The notes: a model not told the origin generated them from the sequence alone. DNA of 64,000 nucleotides from an uncultured Collinsella sp. (GCA_900544875.1 UQWS01000003.1:62001-126000), one strand, 5' to 3'. Shown: positions 17,518-26,634, counted from the first letter of the stretch. A program made the numbers and translations.

Positions 17518-17722
17518 GGTACCCCCGCCTGCGCCGTGCAAAATTGAGAGTATTCAGCAAGGTAAAGGCTTTTACCAGTTAACCGAAGCACGGAATAGCC
17601 CCCGTTTTGGCTCTGACGACGCTAAAACGGGGGCTGTTTTTGCTTTTTCGCCTCTGAGGGGCATCCGGAACGGCGGAATTTGCAGAATACTCGCGATTTT
17701 GCACGTCGCTGCAGGGGGTACC
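17518..17722. repeat. Long imperfect inverted repeat enclosing a terminator
   Basis: 38-nt arms (17518-17555 and 17685-17722) match at most positions, including GGTACCCCC and GTGCAAAAT, with scattered differences. Inside lies a palindromic GGTAAAGGCTTTTACC and then the perfect terminator stem at 17597-17635. The block fills the gap between the convergent transaldolase and tex genes. It looks like a composite repeat rather than simple spacer. Confidence 0.7.
17597..17646 (+). terminator. Intrinsic terminator
   Basis: AGCCCCCGTTTT (17597-17608) pairs perfectly with AAAACGGGGGCT (17624-17635), followed by GTTTTTGCTTTTT. It is oriented to stop plus-strand transcription, such as from transaldolase. 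Confidence 0.85.
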
Positions 17723-17736
17723 CCTGCTTTGGCGGT

Positions 17737-19884
17737 TTACTTCCCCTGCACCATGGTGAGGGAGATCTTCTCGCGGTCGCGATCGACCTTTTCAACCCAC
17801 ACCTTGACCGTGTCACCGACGCGCACCACGTCGCTCGGGTGCTTGACAAAGCGGTTGGCCAGTTTGGAGATGTGCACGAGGCCGTCCTGGTGCACGCCCA
17901 CGTCGACGAAGGCGCCAAAGTCCACAACGTTGCGCACCGTCCCCTTGAGCTCCATGCCGGGCTCCAGGTCGTCGATGGAAAGTGCCGAGCGGCTAAAGAC
18001 CACCTCGGGCGCGTCGTCGCGCGGGTCGCGACCAGGCTTCTTGAGCTCGTTGACAATGTCGATGAGCGTGAGGGTGCCGCAGTCCAGGTCGCTTGCCAGC
18101 GCCGAGATGCTGCCCAGGCGGCGCTCGATGTCGGGTACGCCGCCGCGGCTGAGCTCACTGGCTTTAACGCCTGCGCGCTCCAGGGCGGCCGTGGCTACCT
18201 CGTAGCTCTCGGGGTGGACGCTTGTCGCGTCGAGTGGGTTCTTGCCGCCGCTAATGCGCAGGAAACCCGCGGCGTTCAGGTATGCCTTGGGTCCCAGCTT
18301 GGGGACCTTCTTAAGCTGGCGGCGATCGGTAAAGGCGCCGTTTTCCTCGCGGTAGGCCACGATGTTCTTGGCCACGCTCGGCGTGATGCCCGATACGTAT
18401 CCCAGCAGGCTCGCGCTCGCGGTGTTGACGTCGACGCCCACACGGTTGACGACGTCCTCCACCACGTGGCCCAGGGTGCGTGAAAGCTCGGCCTGGTCAA
18501 GGTCGTGCTGGTACTGGCCAACGCCGATGGATTGGGGCGGAATCTTGACGAGCTCTGCCAACGGGTCCTGCAGGCGGCGGCCCAGGCTCATGGCGCCACG
18601 CACGGTGACGTCCAGGTCGGGATATTCCTGGCTGGCGAGCTCGGAGGCGGAGTACACCGACGCGCCGGCCTCGTTGACGATGGTGTATCGCAGCCCAGGC
18701 GCCTGCTCGGCAATGAACTCCGAGACGACTTCCTCGGTCTCGCGGCTGGCGGTGCCGTTGCCGATGACGATGGTGTTGACGCCGTCCTTCTTGACGAGGC
18801 GGGCGAGCTCGCGCTTGGTGCCGGCGACGTCGTGGCGCGGCTTGGTGGGGTAGACCACGCCGTGGTCGAGTAGCTTGCCGGTCTCGTCCATGACGGCGAC
18901 CTTGCAGCCGGTGCGGTAGCCCGGATCGAGCGCGAGCACGCGGGCGCCGCGCACGGGGCGTGCCGAGAGCAAGCCCTCAAGGTTCTTGGCAAAGACGTTG
19001 ATGGCCTCGGTCTGGGCGCGAACGGTGAGCTTGGCGCGGGCCTCGCGCTCCAGCGAGGGGGCCATGAGGCGCTTGTAGCCGTCGGCGATGGCGGCATCGA
19101 AGATGGGAGCAAACACACCCTGACGTCGGGGCCAACGGCTGCCGAGGCGTGCCGTGGCGGCAGCGCCGTCGACGTTCACGCGCACGCGGAGCTTGCCCTC
19201 GCGCTCACCGCGGTCGATAGCCAGCACGCGGTGGTTGGGTATACGGCGCAGCGGCTCGTCAAAGTTGTAGTAGGGCTCGTAGGGGGTTTTCTCGGTGGGG
19301 TCGGTGGCCTCGACGACGATATCGGCGGTGTTTTGCGTAAAGGCGCGCAGGTCGGCGACGTTCTCGGGGTCTTCGGCCACCGTCTCGGCCACGATGTCGG
19401 CGGCGCCGGCGAGCGCCTTTTCGGGCGTGTCGAAGCCGTCCTCCTCGTTGACGTAGGCCGCGGCGGCGTCGAGTGCGCTGCCCTTGGCCGAGGCCTGCAT
19501 GATAATCATGTTGGCGAGCGGCTCCAGGCCTGCCTCGCGGGCCTTCTGCGCGCGAGTCATGCGCTTTTTGCGGTAGGGCTTGTAGAGGTCCTCGACACGC
19601 TGGAGCTGCGTGGCCTCGCGAATTTGCTGTTCGAGCTCGGGCGTAAGTTTGCCCTGGGCGTCGATGAGCAGAATGACGTCCTCTTTGCGCTGTTCAAGAT
19701 TGCGCAGGTAGGACAGGCGCTCGTCGAGTGCGCGCAGGGCGACGTCGTCCATGCCGCCCGTGGCTTCCTTGCGGTAGCGCGAGATAAAGGGGATGGTGTT
19801 GCCCTCGTCGATGAGCTTGACGGCCGCCTCGATGTTGGCGGCCTTAAGGTTGAGCTCGTGGGCGAGCTGGGCGATAAGATCCAT
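17737..19884 (-). CDS. tex: Tex-family S1 RNA-binding transcription accessory protein
   Basis: The start is placed at the ATG at 19884 (MDLIAQLAHEL) with AGGA upstream; the frame runs 52 codons further but without family similarity. 715 residues. Order: N-terminal helical region with SRYRKEATGGMDD, a YqgF/RNaseH-like domain (LALDPGYRTGCKVAVMD), helix-hairpin-helix segments (LLGYVSGITPSVAKNIVAYR), and a C-terminal S1 domain (GTVRNVVDFGAFVDVGVHQD). Tex binds nucleic acid and influences transcription and ribosome-associated processes. It appears monocistronic. Confidence 0.92.
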   Translation of the reverse strand: MDLIAQLAHELNLKAANIEAAVKLIDEGNTIPFISRYRKEATGGMDDVALRALDERLSYLRNLEQRKEDVILLIDAQGKLTPELEQQIREATQLQRVEDLYKPYRKKRMTRAQKAREAGLEPLANMIIMQASAKGSALDAAAAYVNEEDGFDTPEKALAGAADIVAETVAEDPENVADLRAFTQNTADIVVEATDPTEKTPYEPYYNFDEPLRRIPNHRVLAIDRGEREGKLRVRVNVDGAAATARLGSRWPRRQGVFAPIFDAAIADGYKRLMAPSLEREARAKLTVRAQTEAINVFAKNLEGLLSARPVRGARVLALDPGYRTGCKVAVMDETGKLLDHGVVYPTKPRHDVAGTKRELARLVKKDGVNTIVIGNGTASRETEEVVSEFIAEQAPGLRYTIVNEAGASVYSASELASQEYPDLDVTVRGAMSLGRRLQDPLAELVKIPPQSIGVGQYQHDLDQAELSRTLGHVVEDVVNRVGVDVNTASASLLGYVSGITPSVAKNIVAYREENGAFTDRRQLKKVPKLGPKAYLNAAGFLRISGGKNPLDATSVHPESYEVATAALERAGVKASELSRGGVPDIERRLGSISALASDLDCGTLTLIDIVNELKKPGRDPRDDAPEVVFSRSALSIDDLEPGMELKGTVRNVVDFGAFVDVGVHQDGLVHISKLANRFVKHPSDVVRVGDTVKVWVEKVDRDREKISLTMVQGK

Positions 19885-19958
19885 GGGAATTCCTGTCTGT
19901 GAGTACGTTACAGGTGCATGAGCCACCCAGTCTACCACCCGCCCGCGCGCCACGGCCG

Positions 19959-19996
19959 CAAAGAAAAGCCCCGCGGGCAGGAGGCTGCTCGCGGGG
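19959..19996 (-). terminator. Intrinsic terminator of the oxidoreductase operon
   Basis: A 12-bp stem with one G-T pair (19969-19980 with 19985-19996), 4-nt loop. On the minus strand it is followed by CTTTTCTTT. It lies downstream of the Gfo/Idh/MocA gene that ends at 20071. Confidence 0.75.
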
Positions 19997-20070
19997 TAAA
20001 GAAGAGGGGGCTTGTTGGTGGCGACCGAAGGGTTCGGCATGGGGTTTCTGCCGCGGCCGCTCTCAAGGCA

Positions 20071-21111
20071 TTACAGCTCGACGAGCTGGCCGGTCTCGGC
20101 GGCCTCCTTGATGGCGTTGAGAAGCGTGAGCGTCTTGACGTTGTCGGCGGGGGTCACGACGGGCTCAACCTCACGGCGGACAACCTTCACAAAGTGCTTG
20201 AGCTGCATCTTGTGCGGCAGCGCCGGGTCCACGGCCGGAATCTCCATCTGCAGCGGCTTGTGCCAGTTGGAGGCGCCGTCGTAGGAGAACTGGTGCAGGC
20301 GGGGCAGCGAAAGGGCGCCCAAGGTTCCGCCGATAAAGTAGGCGTCGGCGTCGAAGGGACGGTACTGCGGGTCCTCGCGAGCGGTGGCCTCCCAGTTCCA
20401 GGGGCTGGCGGTGGCATCGGAGATGGTCATGCTTGCGAGCGCGCCATCGGCAAAACGGACGTTGACCACGGCGGAGTCCTCAGTCTCAAAACCGCGGGCG
20501 GCGCTGGACTGCATACCCTGGACGGCAACGGGCTCGCCCAGCAGATAGCGGAGCAGGTCGACGTCGTGCACCAGGTTGACCAGGATCGGGCCGGCACCCT
20601 TCTTGCGGCGCCACTCGACATCGAAGTACTCGTCGTTCTTATAGATCATGTAGTGGAAGCTCGACACGGTGAGCTTGCCCAGCTCGCCAGACTCGATGAT
20701 CTCCTTGGCCTTGTTGACGAAGGGGTTGTGACGACGGTGCTGACCCACGAGCACGGGCACGCTGGCGGTCTCGGCCTCGGCGGCGAAGGCCTGGGCATCC
20801 TCGAGATCGTTGGAGATCGGCTTTTCGATCAACGGCACGATATTGCGCTTCACAGCCTCGCGGGCAACGCCCAGGTGCAGGTCGTTGGGGGTGGCGATGA
20901 TGACGGCCTCGGGCTTGACCTCGTCCATCAGCTGAGCGGGATCGGTGTAAAACGGCACGCCGGCGGCCTCGGCCGTGGCGCGGGCGCCCTCAAAGGCGTC
21001 GGCGATGGCGACGAGCTCGGCCTCGGGCTCCTCGGTGACAAAGCGGATGTGGTTGCGGCCCATGGCGCCGGCGCCGATAACGGCAATGCGGACGGGGTTG
21101 AGCTCAGACAT
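20071..21111 (-). CDS. Gfo/Idh/MocA-family NAD(P)-dependent oxidoreductase
   Basis: 346 residues. The Rossmann start is VRIAVIGAGAMGRNHIRF. The family's EKP motif appears as PLIEKPISNDLEDA, and the second domain carries GGGP-like GAGPILVNLVHDVDLLRYLLG with the catalytic histidine. The enzyme class oxidises cyclic polyols, sugars or sugar derivatives (for example myo-inositol or 1,5-anhydro sugars). The substrate is unknown. It is the third gene of an apparent operon (SDR, MFS, oxidoreductase) and is separated from the MFS gene by a GACAAAGGG-family palindrome. Confidence 0.88.
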   Translation of the reverse strand: MSELNPVRIAVIGAGAMGRNHIRFVTEEPEAELVAIADAFEGARATAEAAGVPFYTDPAQLMDEVKPEAVIIATPNDLHLGVAREAVKRNIVPLIEKPISNDLEDAQAFAAEAETASVPVLVGQHRRHNPFVNKAKEIIESGELGKLTVSSFHYMIYKNDEYFDVEWRRKKGAGPILVNLVHDVDLLRYLLGEPVAVQGMQSSAARGFETEDSAVVNVRFADGALASMTISDATASPWNWEATAREDPQYRPFDADAYFIGGTLGALSLPRLHQFSYDGASNWHKPLQMEIPAVDPALPHKMQLKHFVKVVRREVEPVVTPADNVKTLTLLNAIKEAAETGQLVEL

Positions 21112-21141
21112 TTCGACTCCTTAATACTGGTGACCGGTGGA

Positions 21142-21172
21142 ATGCGACAAAGGGGCCGTCCCTTTGTCGCAT
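21142..21172. repeat. Short palindromic repeat (GACAAAGGG family)
   Basis: ATGCGACAAAGGG (21142-21154) pairs with CCCTTTGTCGCAT (21160-21172). Compared with the copy at 8005, T-A has become C-G in both arms, so pairing is conserved. It lies between the MFS stop and the oxidoreductase start. Confidence 0.75.
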
Positions 21173-21180
21173 CGGTAAAA

Positions 21181-22437
21181 CTAGGCAGACTTCTTCTTGC
21201 TGTCGGAGACCATCATGTAGACGGTGAGCACGACGGCGATGGCGGCGATCACGATGGCGCCGTAGAAGGACTGCTGGTAGGCGGCGCTGCCGGCCTCGGC
21301 GTGATACAGCACGGCGGTGATGGGCTGGCTGATCCAGGTGGAAGCGGCATAGCCCAAAAACATGATGCCGTAGTTGACACCGATGTTGCTGGTGCCAAAG
21401 GCGCCACCGGTGAGCGGCGGGTAGATGACGAGCAGGGCGCCAAAGCTAAAGCCGAGCAGGGCGAGCGCAACAAAGAACATGGCCTGCGTAAAGCTCATCG
21501 ACATGATGACGAGTGCGACGATGGTGACGACAAGGCTGATGAGCAGCGACTTATAGGCGCCGAGCTTGTCGATGATCTGGCCAAAGGACAGACGGCCAAC
21601 CAGGTTGGCGCAGGTGTTGACGGAGACCACCACACCGCCGAGGGCGACGGCCGCGGCGCTCGTGGGGTCGGCGAAGAGCTGGACGGCGGCGATGGAGGCA
21701 ACCTTGCCCACGAGCAGGGTGCCCGCGGTGGCGGCAAAGGCGAAGGTGACGATGAGGACCCAGAAGCGCGGGGTCTTGACCATCTCGCCCGGGGTGAGGT
21801 CGCCGAAGGTGCCGGCATGCGCGCCGCCCTTGGGGGCCTCGAAGCCCTCGGGCAGCCAACCGGCCTCGGGGGCCTTCAGGAACAGGGCGGAGGCGGCGAT
21901 CATCACAAAGAAGATGACGCCGAGCGCCTTAAGGGCGCCAAAGATGCCCAGGCTCGGGATGAGCAGCGAGGCGAGCACTGGGGACAGCACGGCGGGGCCG
22001 GCGGTCGAAGCGGCCAGGGTGATGCCGGAGGCGAGGCCCTTCTTGTCGATGAACCACTTTTGGCCGGTGGTGAGCGCCGGGTTGTAGCCCAGGCCGTTGC
22101 CGATGGCGGCGACGAGCGAGAACCACAGGTAGAACTGCCACGGCTCGGTGACGGTGCCGGACATGAACCAGCCCAGGCCGTAGCACACGGCGGCGGCGAT
22201 CACGACGTTGCGCGGGCCGATCTTATCGGAGATGCGGCCGGCGAAGATGCCCGTCGCGGCCATGATGGTCTGAAAGACCGGGAAGGCCCAGGTAAGAGCG
22301 CTGGACCACTCGGGATAGACGGCGAGCAGGTTCTTGCTCACAACGGAATACAGCGCGATGGAGCTGATGAAGAACATGGTGACGCACGCGGCGGAAAGCA
22401 CGACGGCGCGACCCTTGTTGGAGTTGGTGGAAGCCAT
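21181..22437 (-). CDS. MFS transporter, oxalate/formate antiporter (OFA)-like
   Basis: 418 residues with twelve predicted membrane segments. The A-like motif between helices 2 and 3 reads GRISDKIGPRNVV, and GLGYNPALTTGQKWFIDKKGLASGI is characteristic of the OFA branch of the major facilitator family. It probably moves a small organic acid or sugar acid that feeds the neighbouring dehydrogenases. A long cytoplasmic loop (FEAPKGGAHAGTFGDLTPGE) separates the two halves. Weak GGGGCAA/TTGCCCC pairing lies just upstream, in the gap after the SDR gene. Confidence 0.85.
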   Translation of the reverse strand: MASTNSNKGRAVVLSAACVTMFFISSIALYSVVSKNLLAVYPEWSSALTWAFPVFQTIMAATGIFAGRISDKIGPRNVVIAAAVCYGLGWFMSGTVTEPWQFYLWFSLVAAIGNGLGYNPALTTGQKWFIDKKGLASGITLAASTAGPAVLSPVLASLLIPSLGIFGALKALGVIFFVMIAASALFLKAPEAGWLPEGFEAPKGGAHAGTFGDLTPGEMVKTPRFWVLIVTFAFAATAGTLLVGKVASIAAVQLFADPTSAAAVALGGVVVSVNTCANLVGRLSFGQIIDKLGAYKSLLISLVVTIVALVIMSMSFTQAMFFVALALLGFSFGALLVIYPPLTGGAFGTSNIGVNYGIMFLGYAASTWISQPITAVLYHAEAGSAAYQQSFYGAIVIAAIAVVLTVYMMVSDSKKKSA

Positions 22438-22522
22438 GGGACTCTTTCTAATCGATGCGGGGGGAGGGGAGGGGCAAACGCCGCTGAGGTGCTTGCCCCG
22501 CGCCCCTTTCTACCGGGCTGGT

Positions 22523-23404
22523 TTACTGGTCAGTCGGCTTTGCGACGCCGGACTCATCGGACCAGAGCTCGACGCCCTTGTTCTTGAGGTAGTTGTCGGC
22601 AAAGGCGCGGCGGCCGCCGGGCTTGGCGGTGAGGTCGCCCATCATGTTGGAGAAGCCGCCGTCGACCTTGATGGCGTCGCCGGTGGTAAAGTCCGAGCGC
22701 TTGGACGCCAGGAACATGACGGCGTTGGCGATATCGCTGACCTCGCCGATGCGACGCGTGGCGATGAGGCGGCTGCGGCTCTTCTCGACCTCGGGATCGG
22801 CGTAAAAGCTTGCCGACATGGGGGTCTTGACGAAGCAGGGCTCGACGCAGTTGGAGCGCACGCCGTAGGGACCCCACTCGGCAGCCAGCATCTTGGACAT
22901 CATGTTGACGCCCGCCTTGGTGGAGCTGTACACGCCCGAGAACGTTTCGGGGGAGTGACTGGCGACGGTGGAGATGTGAACCAGGCGGCCCTGGCCGGCC
23001 TTGATCATCTCGCGACCAAAGCGCTGCGAGGTGATGAAGTGGCCGGTGAGGTTGACGTTGAGCACCTGCTCCCAGTCGCTTAGCGGCAGGTCCTCCATGG
23101 CAGCGAAGCGCAGGATGCCGGCGGTGTTGACGAGAACGTCGACGCGGCCGAAGTTGGCGATGGTGGCGTCGACGGCAGCCTGAACCTCGGCCTCGTCGGT
23201 GGCGTTCATCTTGTAGCCCTCGGCGTGGATACCAAACTCGGCGGCGAGGTCGGCTGCTGCTGCCTTGACCTTCTCCTCGTCTAGGTCGAGCAAGACGACG
23301 TTGGCGCCGTTGCGGGCGAACTCGCGGCAAATCTCGACGCCCATACCGCCGAGCGCGCCGGTCACGGCGCAGACATCGCCCTCGAGCTTAAGCCAATTGC
23401 TCAT
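22523..23404 (-). CDS. Short-chain dehydrogenase/reductase
   Basis: 293 residues, longer than the usual 250. Cofactor motif TGALGGMG, acidic residue after strand 2 (LLDLDEEK) suggesting NAD(H), NTAG at strand 4, catalytic serine in HISTVAS and YSSTK. The C-terminal 40 residues (AFADNYLKNKGVELWSDESG) extend beyond the standard fold. It is the first gene of a three-gene catabolic operon, with a promoter at 23474-23502 and a divergent LysR regulator gene. The natural substrate is probably a polyol or hydroxy acid. Confidence 0.9.
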   Translation of the reverse strand: MSNWLKLEGDVCAVTGALGGMGVEICREFARNGANVVLLDLDEEKVKAAAADLAAEFGIHAEGYKMNATDEAEVQAAVDATIANFGRVDVLVNTAGILRFAAMEDLPLSDWEQVLNVNLTGHFITSQRFGREMIKAGQGRLVHISTVASHSPETFSGVYSSTKAGVNMMSKMLAAEWGPYGVRSNCVEPCFVKTPMSASFYADPEVEKSRSRLIATRRIGEVSDIANAVMFLASKRSDFTTGDAIKVDGGFSNMMGDLTAKPGGRRAFADNYLKNKGVELWSDESGVAKPTDQ

Positions 23405-23473
23405 AGGAACTTCCCTTCTTGTGCCTCCCGGTGGGTCGCTCCCATTAATCGACCCACGTGGTTTTCGCTGGTT

Positions 23474-23502
23474 ATCGTATGCTTTGCATTTGCGCAGGTG
23501 AA
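23474..23502 (-). promoter_or_regulatory. Sigma70-type promoter for the SDR operon
   Basis: Read on the minus strand: TTCACC (-35, 23497-23502), 17-bp spacer, TACGAT (-10, 23474-23479), about 70 bp upstream of the SDR start. It lies in the divergent SDR/LysR gap, where a LysR operator is expected. Found by eye only. Confidence 0.55.
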
Positions 23503-23637
23503 TTGCATATTTGTTAGAATGGCGTTAACCATAGGTTTACACTGTGCGATGCAGTTTATTCTCAATTGAGCACATGACCTGCGAAAACAACCTCCTGTGG
23601 CACCATGTGGCCCCGGGCGCGAAAACGGGAGATTGAC

Positions 23638-24516
23638 GTGTACGATCGACGACTTGAGGCCATATCGGCCGCTGCGGAGCTGGGAAGCTTCTCGCGTGCG
23701 GCGGCACAATTGCGCGTGTCGACTCCGGCGCTCGTCAAGCAGGTGTCGGGCTTCGAGGCCGAGTTCGGCATCACGCTGTTCGAACGCTCGCACTCGGGCG
23801 TCAAAGTGACGCCGGCCGGCGCACTGCTGGTGGACGACGCGCGCTCGATCATGCGGCAGTCCGAGGACGCGCTGCGCCGTGCCCGACGCGCGGCGGGCGA
23901 TGGCGGTGCCGTGCGCCTGGGCGTGTCGATGATGTGCCCGGGGCGCCAAACGCTGTCGATGTGGTCGGGCATCCACGATCTGGAACCGTCGCTGCGATTT
24001 GAAATCGTGCCGGTAAGCGATCTCTACGACGAGCGCGAGACCGTCATGCGTAGCTTGGGCCGCGAGGTCGATGTGGTGCAATCGAGTTTTTCTACCCCAC
24101 GCTGGGGTGATGCCTGCCAAAAGCTCCGCATTGTCAACGTGCCGTTTTATATCGATCTGCCGCGCACGAGCCCGCTGGCGCGCAAGAATCGTATTACGGT
24201 TGCCGACTTGGAGGGTATGCGTCTGCGCGTACTGCGCCACGGCAACGACGCCATGGACAGCCTGCGCATCGATCTTTTGGCCGATGGCGGCGTGGACGTG
24301 ATCGACGTGGACAGTTTTGACTTTGCGCTCTTTAACGAGGCGGAGGAAAAGGGCGACGCGGTGCTCACTTGCGGGGCGTGGTCGGGCGTGCACCCGGCTT
24401 TTGTAGGCGTGCCGTTCCTATGTGGCCGCGAGGTGCCGGTCTTCTTGCACTACCCGCTCGAGCCCACCCTCCAAGTACAAAAATTCGTCAACGCCATGGC
24501 CCAACTTCTCAAATAG
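23638..24516 (+). CDS. LysR-family transcriptional regulator
   Basis: The GTG at 23638 has GGGAG upstream and gives the standard LysR N-terminus (VYDRRLEAISAAAELGSFS); the ATG at 23605 would add 11 atypical residues. 292 residues. The winged helix covers residues 5-65, with SRAAAQLRVSTPALVKQVSGFE as the recognition region. A periplasmic-binding-like effector domain follows. It is divergent from the SDR/MFS/oxidoreductase operon and is its likely regulator. Confidence 0.9.
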   Translation: MYDRRLEAISAAAELGSFSRAAAQLRVSTPALVKQVSGFEAEFGITLFERSHSGVKVTPAGALLVDDARSIMRQSEDALRRARRAAGDGGAVRLGVSMMCPGRQTLSMWSGIHDLEPSLRFEIVPVSDLYDERETVMRSLGREVDVVQSSFSTPRWGDACQKLRIVNVPFYIDLPRTSPLARKNRITVADLEGMRLRVLRHGNDAMDSLRIDLLADGGVDVIDVDSFDFALFNEAEEKGDAVLTCGAWSGVHPAFVGVPFLCGREVPVFLHYPLEPTLQVQKFVNAMAQLLK

Positions 24517-24588
24517 CTCATTTCGCGCGGGGCTTTTTAACTACTTTCGCTGTCCTAGAAAAATCTCAGCAAACAAATGAGGCCCCAG

Positions 24589-24653
24589 CCTCCGGTGGGA
24601 GCTACTCCAGCTCTACACCGGAGCGTTTGAGCTAAAGTAGCTCCCACCGGAGG
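24589..24653. repeat. Perfect 17-bp inverted repeat
   Basis: CCTCCGGTGGGAGCTAC (24589-24605) and its exact complement (24637-24653) flank a 31-nt loop that itself contains AGCTC/GAGCT. It is followed by a C-run, not a T-run. It lies 70 bp after the LysR stop and may serve as its 3' structure. Confidence 0.75.
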
Positions 24654-24687
24654 ACCCCCCCGTCAAAACACGACAGCTTTTTCTAAT

Positions 24688-24729
24688 GACATGAAAGATG
24701 CCGCTCGAGACATATAAGATGCCGCTCGG
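24688..24729. repeat. Two tandem 21-bp direct repeats
   Basis: Units begin GACATGAAAGATGCCGCTCG (24688) and GACATATAAGATGCCGCTCG (24709), differing at three positions. They sit about 80 bp upstream of the lipoprotein start, a typical place for regulator-binding iterons. No other copies were seen. Confidence 0.6.
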
Positions 24730-24806
24730 TAAACTCACCGCAGAGCACGGTTGTCTTTTCGGGGGGGATACCATTTCTTCTACACGTACGTAGAAAAGGA
24801 GTGTCT

Positions 24807-25760
24807 ATGCAGTGCTATTCAAGACGGCAGATCGTTAAACATATGGGATTGGCTGCAGGATGTTTGCTGCTATCCCCCTTGAGTGGCTGCTCAACAAACG
24901 ACAGGCCAATCGATTCCGCAGATAACACTGCATCAGATAAGGAGCAGTTCGATTGGCTTGAAGCGACGGGGACGTATACGCCCTCCGACGCTTTCAAACA
25001 AAAGGGGCTTTGGTTCACTTTTGGTAATGACTATGCAGACGGACGTGAGAGCGTTGCTAAAGACACATCGATAACGGCAATCTTTGAATTTTACGGAGAC
25101 GGAACGGTTACGTGTTGGAACGTATACGACGAAACGGGCTCTTCGGTGATTCGATTTAGGGACCTTGAAGGTCTTTCGGATAAAGAAGTTCTCTCGATGG
25201 CTAAAGAGCATTGGCCCATATCGCAGGACGAATTTGAAAGCAAAAAGCAAAATGTGATCGATGAGCTCTCTTCTAGTTACGAGGACCTAAAGGCCGAGGC
25301 AGCGGATAATCCTGACTTGAATGTTGAAAATGCCTACTTCTCGCGTTTTTTTGAAGACCTTAAATCTATGTCGTTGCCAAAGGAACCAGAGGGTAAATCC
25401 TATTCGCTTAAGGTTCAAACAGACGACACAGGCAACAACACGGAATATGAGAAAGTATGCTTGCCGACATGTGGATATCCTGGGGTGCTTAGCCTTAGCG
25501 GGGGAGGTGCCGCAGCATGGGGCAGAAAGGAGCTCTGGTATTCACTCCTTAGAGCCGATGACGATACTAAGTACGAATCCATATCTAACTCGTACCTCAG
25601 CTGCTACATCAATCGAGAGGTTAATCTCATCGAAAGCGACACCAGCGATGATGTATACAGCTCAACTTATCAAGGATTTGGCGGAATAGTTACCCGAACA
25701 GGTGGCTCAGCATCTTTTGTTCTTGATGAGCCAACTTCCGATGAGGTCGAAGCTGACTGA
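24807..25760 (+). CDS. Putative lipoprotein of unknown function
   Basis: The ATG at 24807 is preceded by AAAAGGAG. 317 residues. The N-terminus is a lipoprotein signal: basic YSRRQIVK, hydrophobic GLAAGCLLLSPL and lipobox LSGC. The mature protein is acidic, begins with a serine/asparagine-rich linker and contains WFTFGNDYADGRESV and ITAIFEFYGDGTVTCWNVYD, suggesting a beta-sheet domain. I recognise no family. Base composition is clearly lower in GC than neighbouring housekeeping genes, and it is flanked by repeats and an insertion sequence, so recent acquisition is likely. Confidence 0.75.
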   Translation: MQCYSRRQIVKHMGLAAGCLLLSPLSGCSTNDRPIDSADNTASDKEQFDWLEATGTYTPSDAFKQKGLWFTFGNDYADGRESVAKDTSITAIFEFYGDGTVTCWNVYDETGSSVIRFRDLEGLSDKEVLSMAKEHWPISQDEFESKKQNVIDELSSSYEDLKAEAADNPDLNVENAYFSRFFEDLKSMSLPKEPEGKSYSLKVQTDDTGNNTEYEKVCLPTCGYPGVLSLSGGGAAAWGRKELWYSLLRADDDTKYESISNSYLSCYINREVNLIESDTSDDVYSSTYQGFGGIVTRTGGSASFVLDEPTSDEVEAD

Positions 25761-25834
25761 TTATAGGCATTTCCTCTTTGCTCAAACAGCTCCAGGGTTT
25801 CACGTTAGAACTAATATTTAATCTACGTCAATTA

Positions 25835-25870
25835 GTGCTCATTGCCACACAGGCAATGAGCACTTTGATT
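25835..25870 (+). terminator. Intrinsic terminator of the lipoprotein gene
   Basis: GTGCTCATTGCC (25835-25846) pairs perfectly with GGCAATGAGCAC (25852-25863) around a 5-nt loop, followed by TTTGATT. It lies at the left border of the insertion sequence. Confidence 0.75.
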
Positions 25871-26634
25871 ACAGGCTTTAGCCTGTGCGGGGCGCGCAGC
25901 GCGCCGCATCAGAAACCACCCGCTATGCGGGTGGGGCCAAACGGCTTTACAAAGCCGCCCCCTCGCCGGACACTTGCGATTGTTCAGGCCTCAAGGAATC
26001 CGAGTCGAGAGGGCGGTGGTGGCGTATGGCCCAGAAGGCCTACAGCCTGTCGCACACGAAGTGGATGTGCAAGTACCACGTCGTGTTCACGCCGAAGTAT
26101 AGGCGCAAAGTCATCTACAACCAAATAAGGTCCGACCTTGGGGAGATCTTCAGGAAGCTCTGCCAGTACAAGGGGATAGAGATCATCGAGGGGCACCTGA
26201 TGCCCGACCACGTCCACATGCTGCTGGCGATACCGCCGAAGTACAGCGTGTCGAGCGTGATGGGCTACCTGAAGGGGAAGAGCTCGCTGATGATATTCGA
26301 CAGGCACGCGAACATGAAGTACAAGTTCGGCAACAGGAAGTTCTGGGCCGAGGGCTACTACGTGTCCACCGTCGGCCTGAACGAGGCCACGATCGCGAAG
26401 TACATCCGGGAGCAGGAGAAGGCCGACATCGCGCTCGACCGGCTGAGCGTCAAGGAGTACGAGGACCCCTTCGATAGGGGGCCGGGGCGCAAGTAGCGCC
26501 GGTTTGACCGGCCCGCCACGGGTCAATCTGCAGTGCGGCCCGAACCCCGTGAGGGCCGGCGCCTTTAGACGCGTGCCGGAAATCCAAGGGTTATACCCTA
26601 AGAGCAAACCACCCCTTTTAGGGGTGGTTTTGAT
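25866..26634 (+). mobile_element. IS200/IS605-type insertion sequence (ends approximate)
   Basis: The transposase frame lies between two subterminal structured ends. The left end contains ACAGGC/GCCTGT and CCACCCGC/GCGGGTGG hairpins. The right end contains AACCACCCC/GGGGTGGTT at about 26605-26632. This lack of long terminal inverted repeats and presence of imperfect hairpins is typical of the single-strand transposing IS200 group. No TnpB accessory gene is present. The exact cleavage sites cannot be fixed by eye. Confidence 0.65.
26026..26496 (+). CDS. tnpA: IS200/IS605 TnpA transposase
   Basis: The ATG at 26026 gives MAQKAYSLSHTKWMCKYHVVFTPKYRRKV, the canonical start of Y1 HUH transposases. 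156 residues. The HUH motif is MPDHVHMLLAI, and the catalytic tyrosine lies in the ATIAKYIREQE helix. The gene looks intact and likely active. A longer upstream frame (from 25885) runs through the left-end hairpins and is not the start. The acidic/basic tail FDRGPGRK is slightly long. Confidence 0.93.
   Translation: MAQKAYSLSHTKWMCKYHVVFTPKYRRKVIYNQIRSDLGEIFRKLCQYKGIEIIEGHLMPDHVHMLLAIPPKYSVSSVMGYLKGKSSLMIFDRHANMKYKFGNRKFWAEGYYVSTVGLNEATIAKYIREQEKADIALDRLSVKEYEDPFDRGPGRK

Noticed and set aside
19918..22587. 889-codon plus-strand frame across two minus-strand genes
   Set aside because: It runs antisense through both the oxidoreductase and MFS genes; low-complexity Gly/Asp/His composition typical of antisense GC-rich DNA.
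25885..26025. Longer N-terminus of the IS200 transposase
   Set aside because: The extension translates left-end hairpins; family members begin near MAQKAYSLSHTKW.
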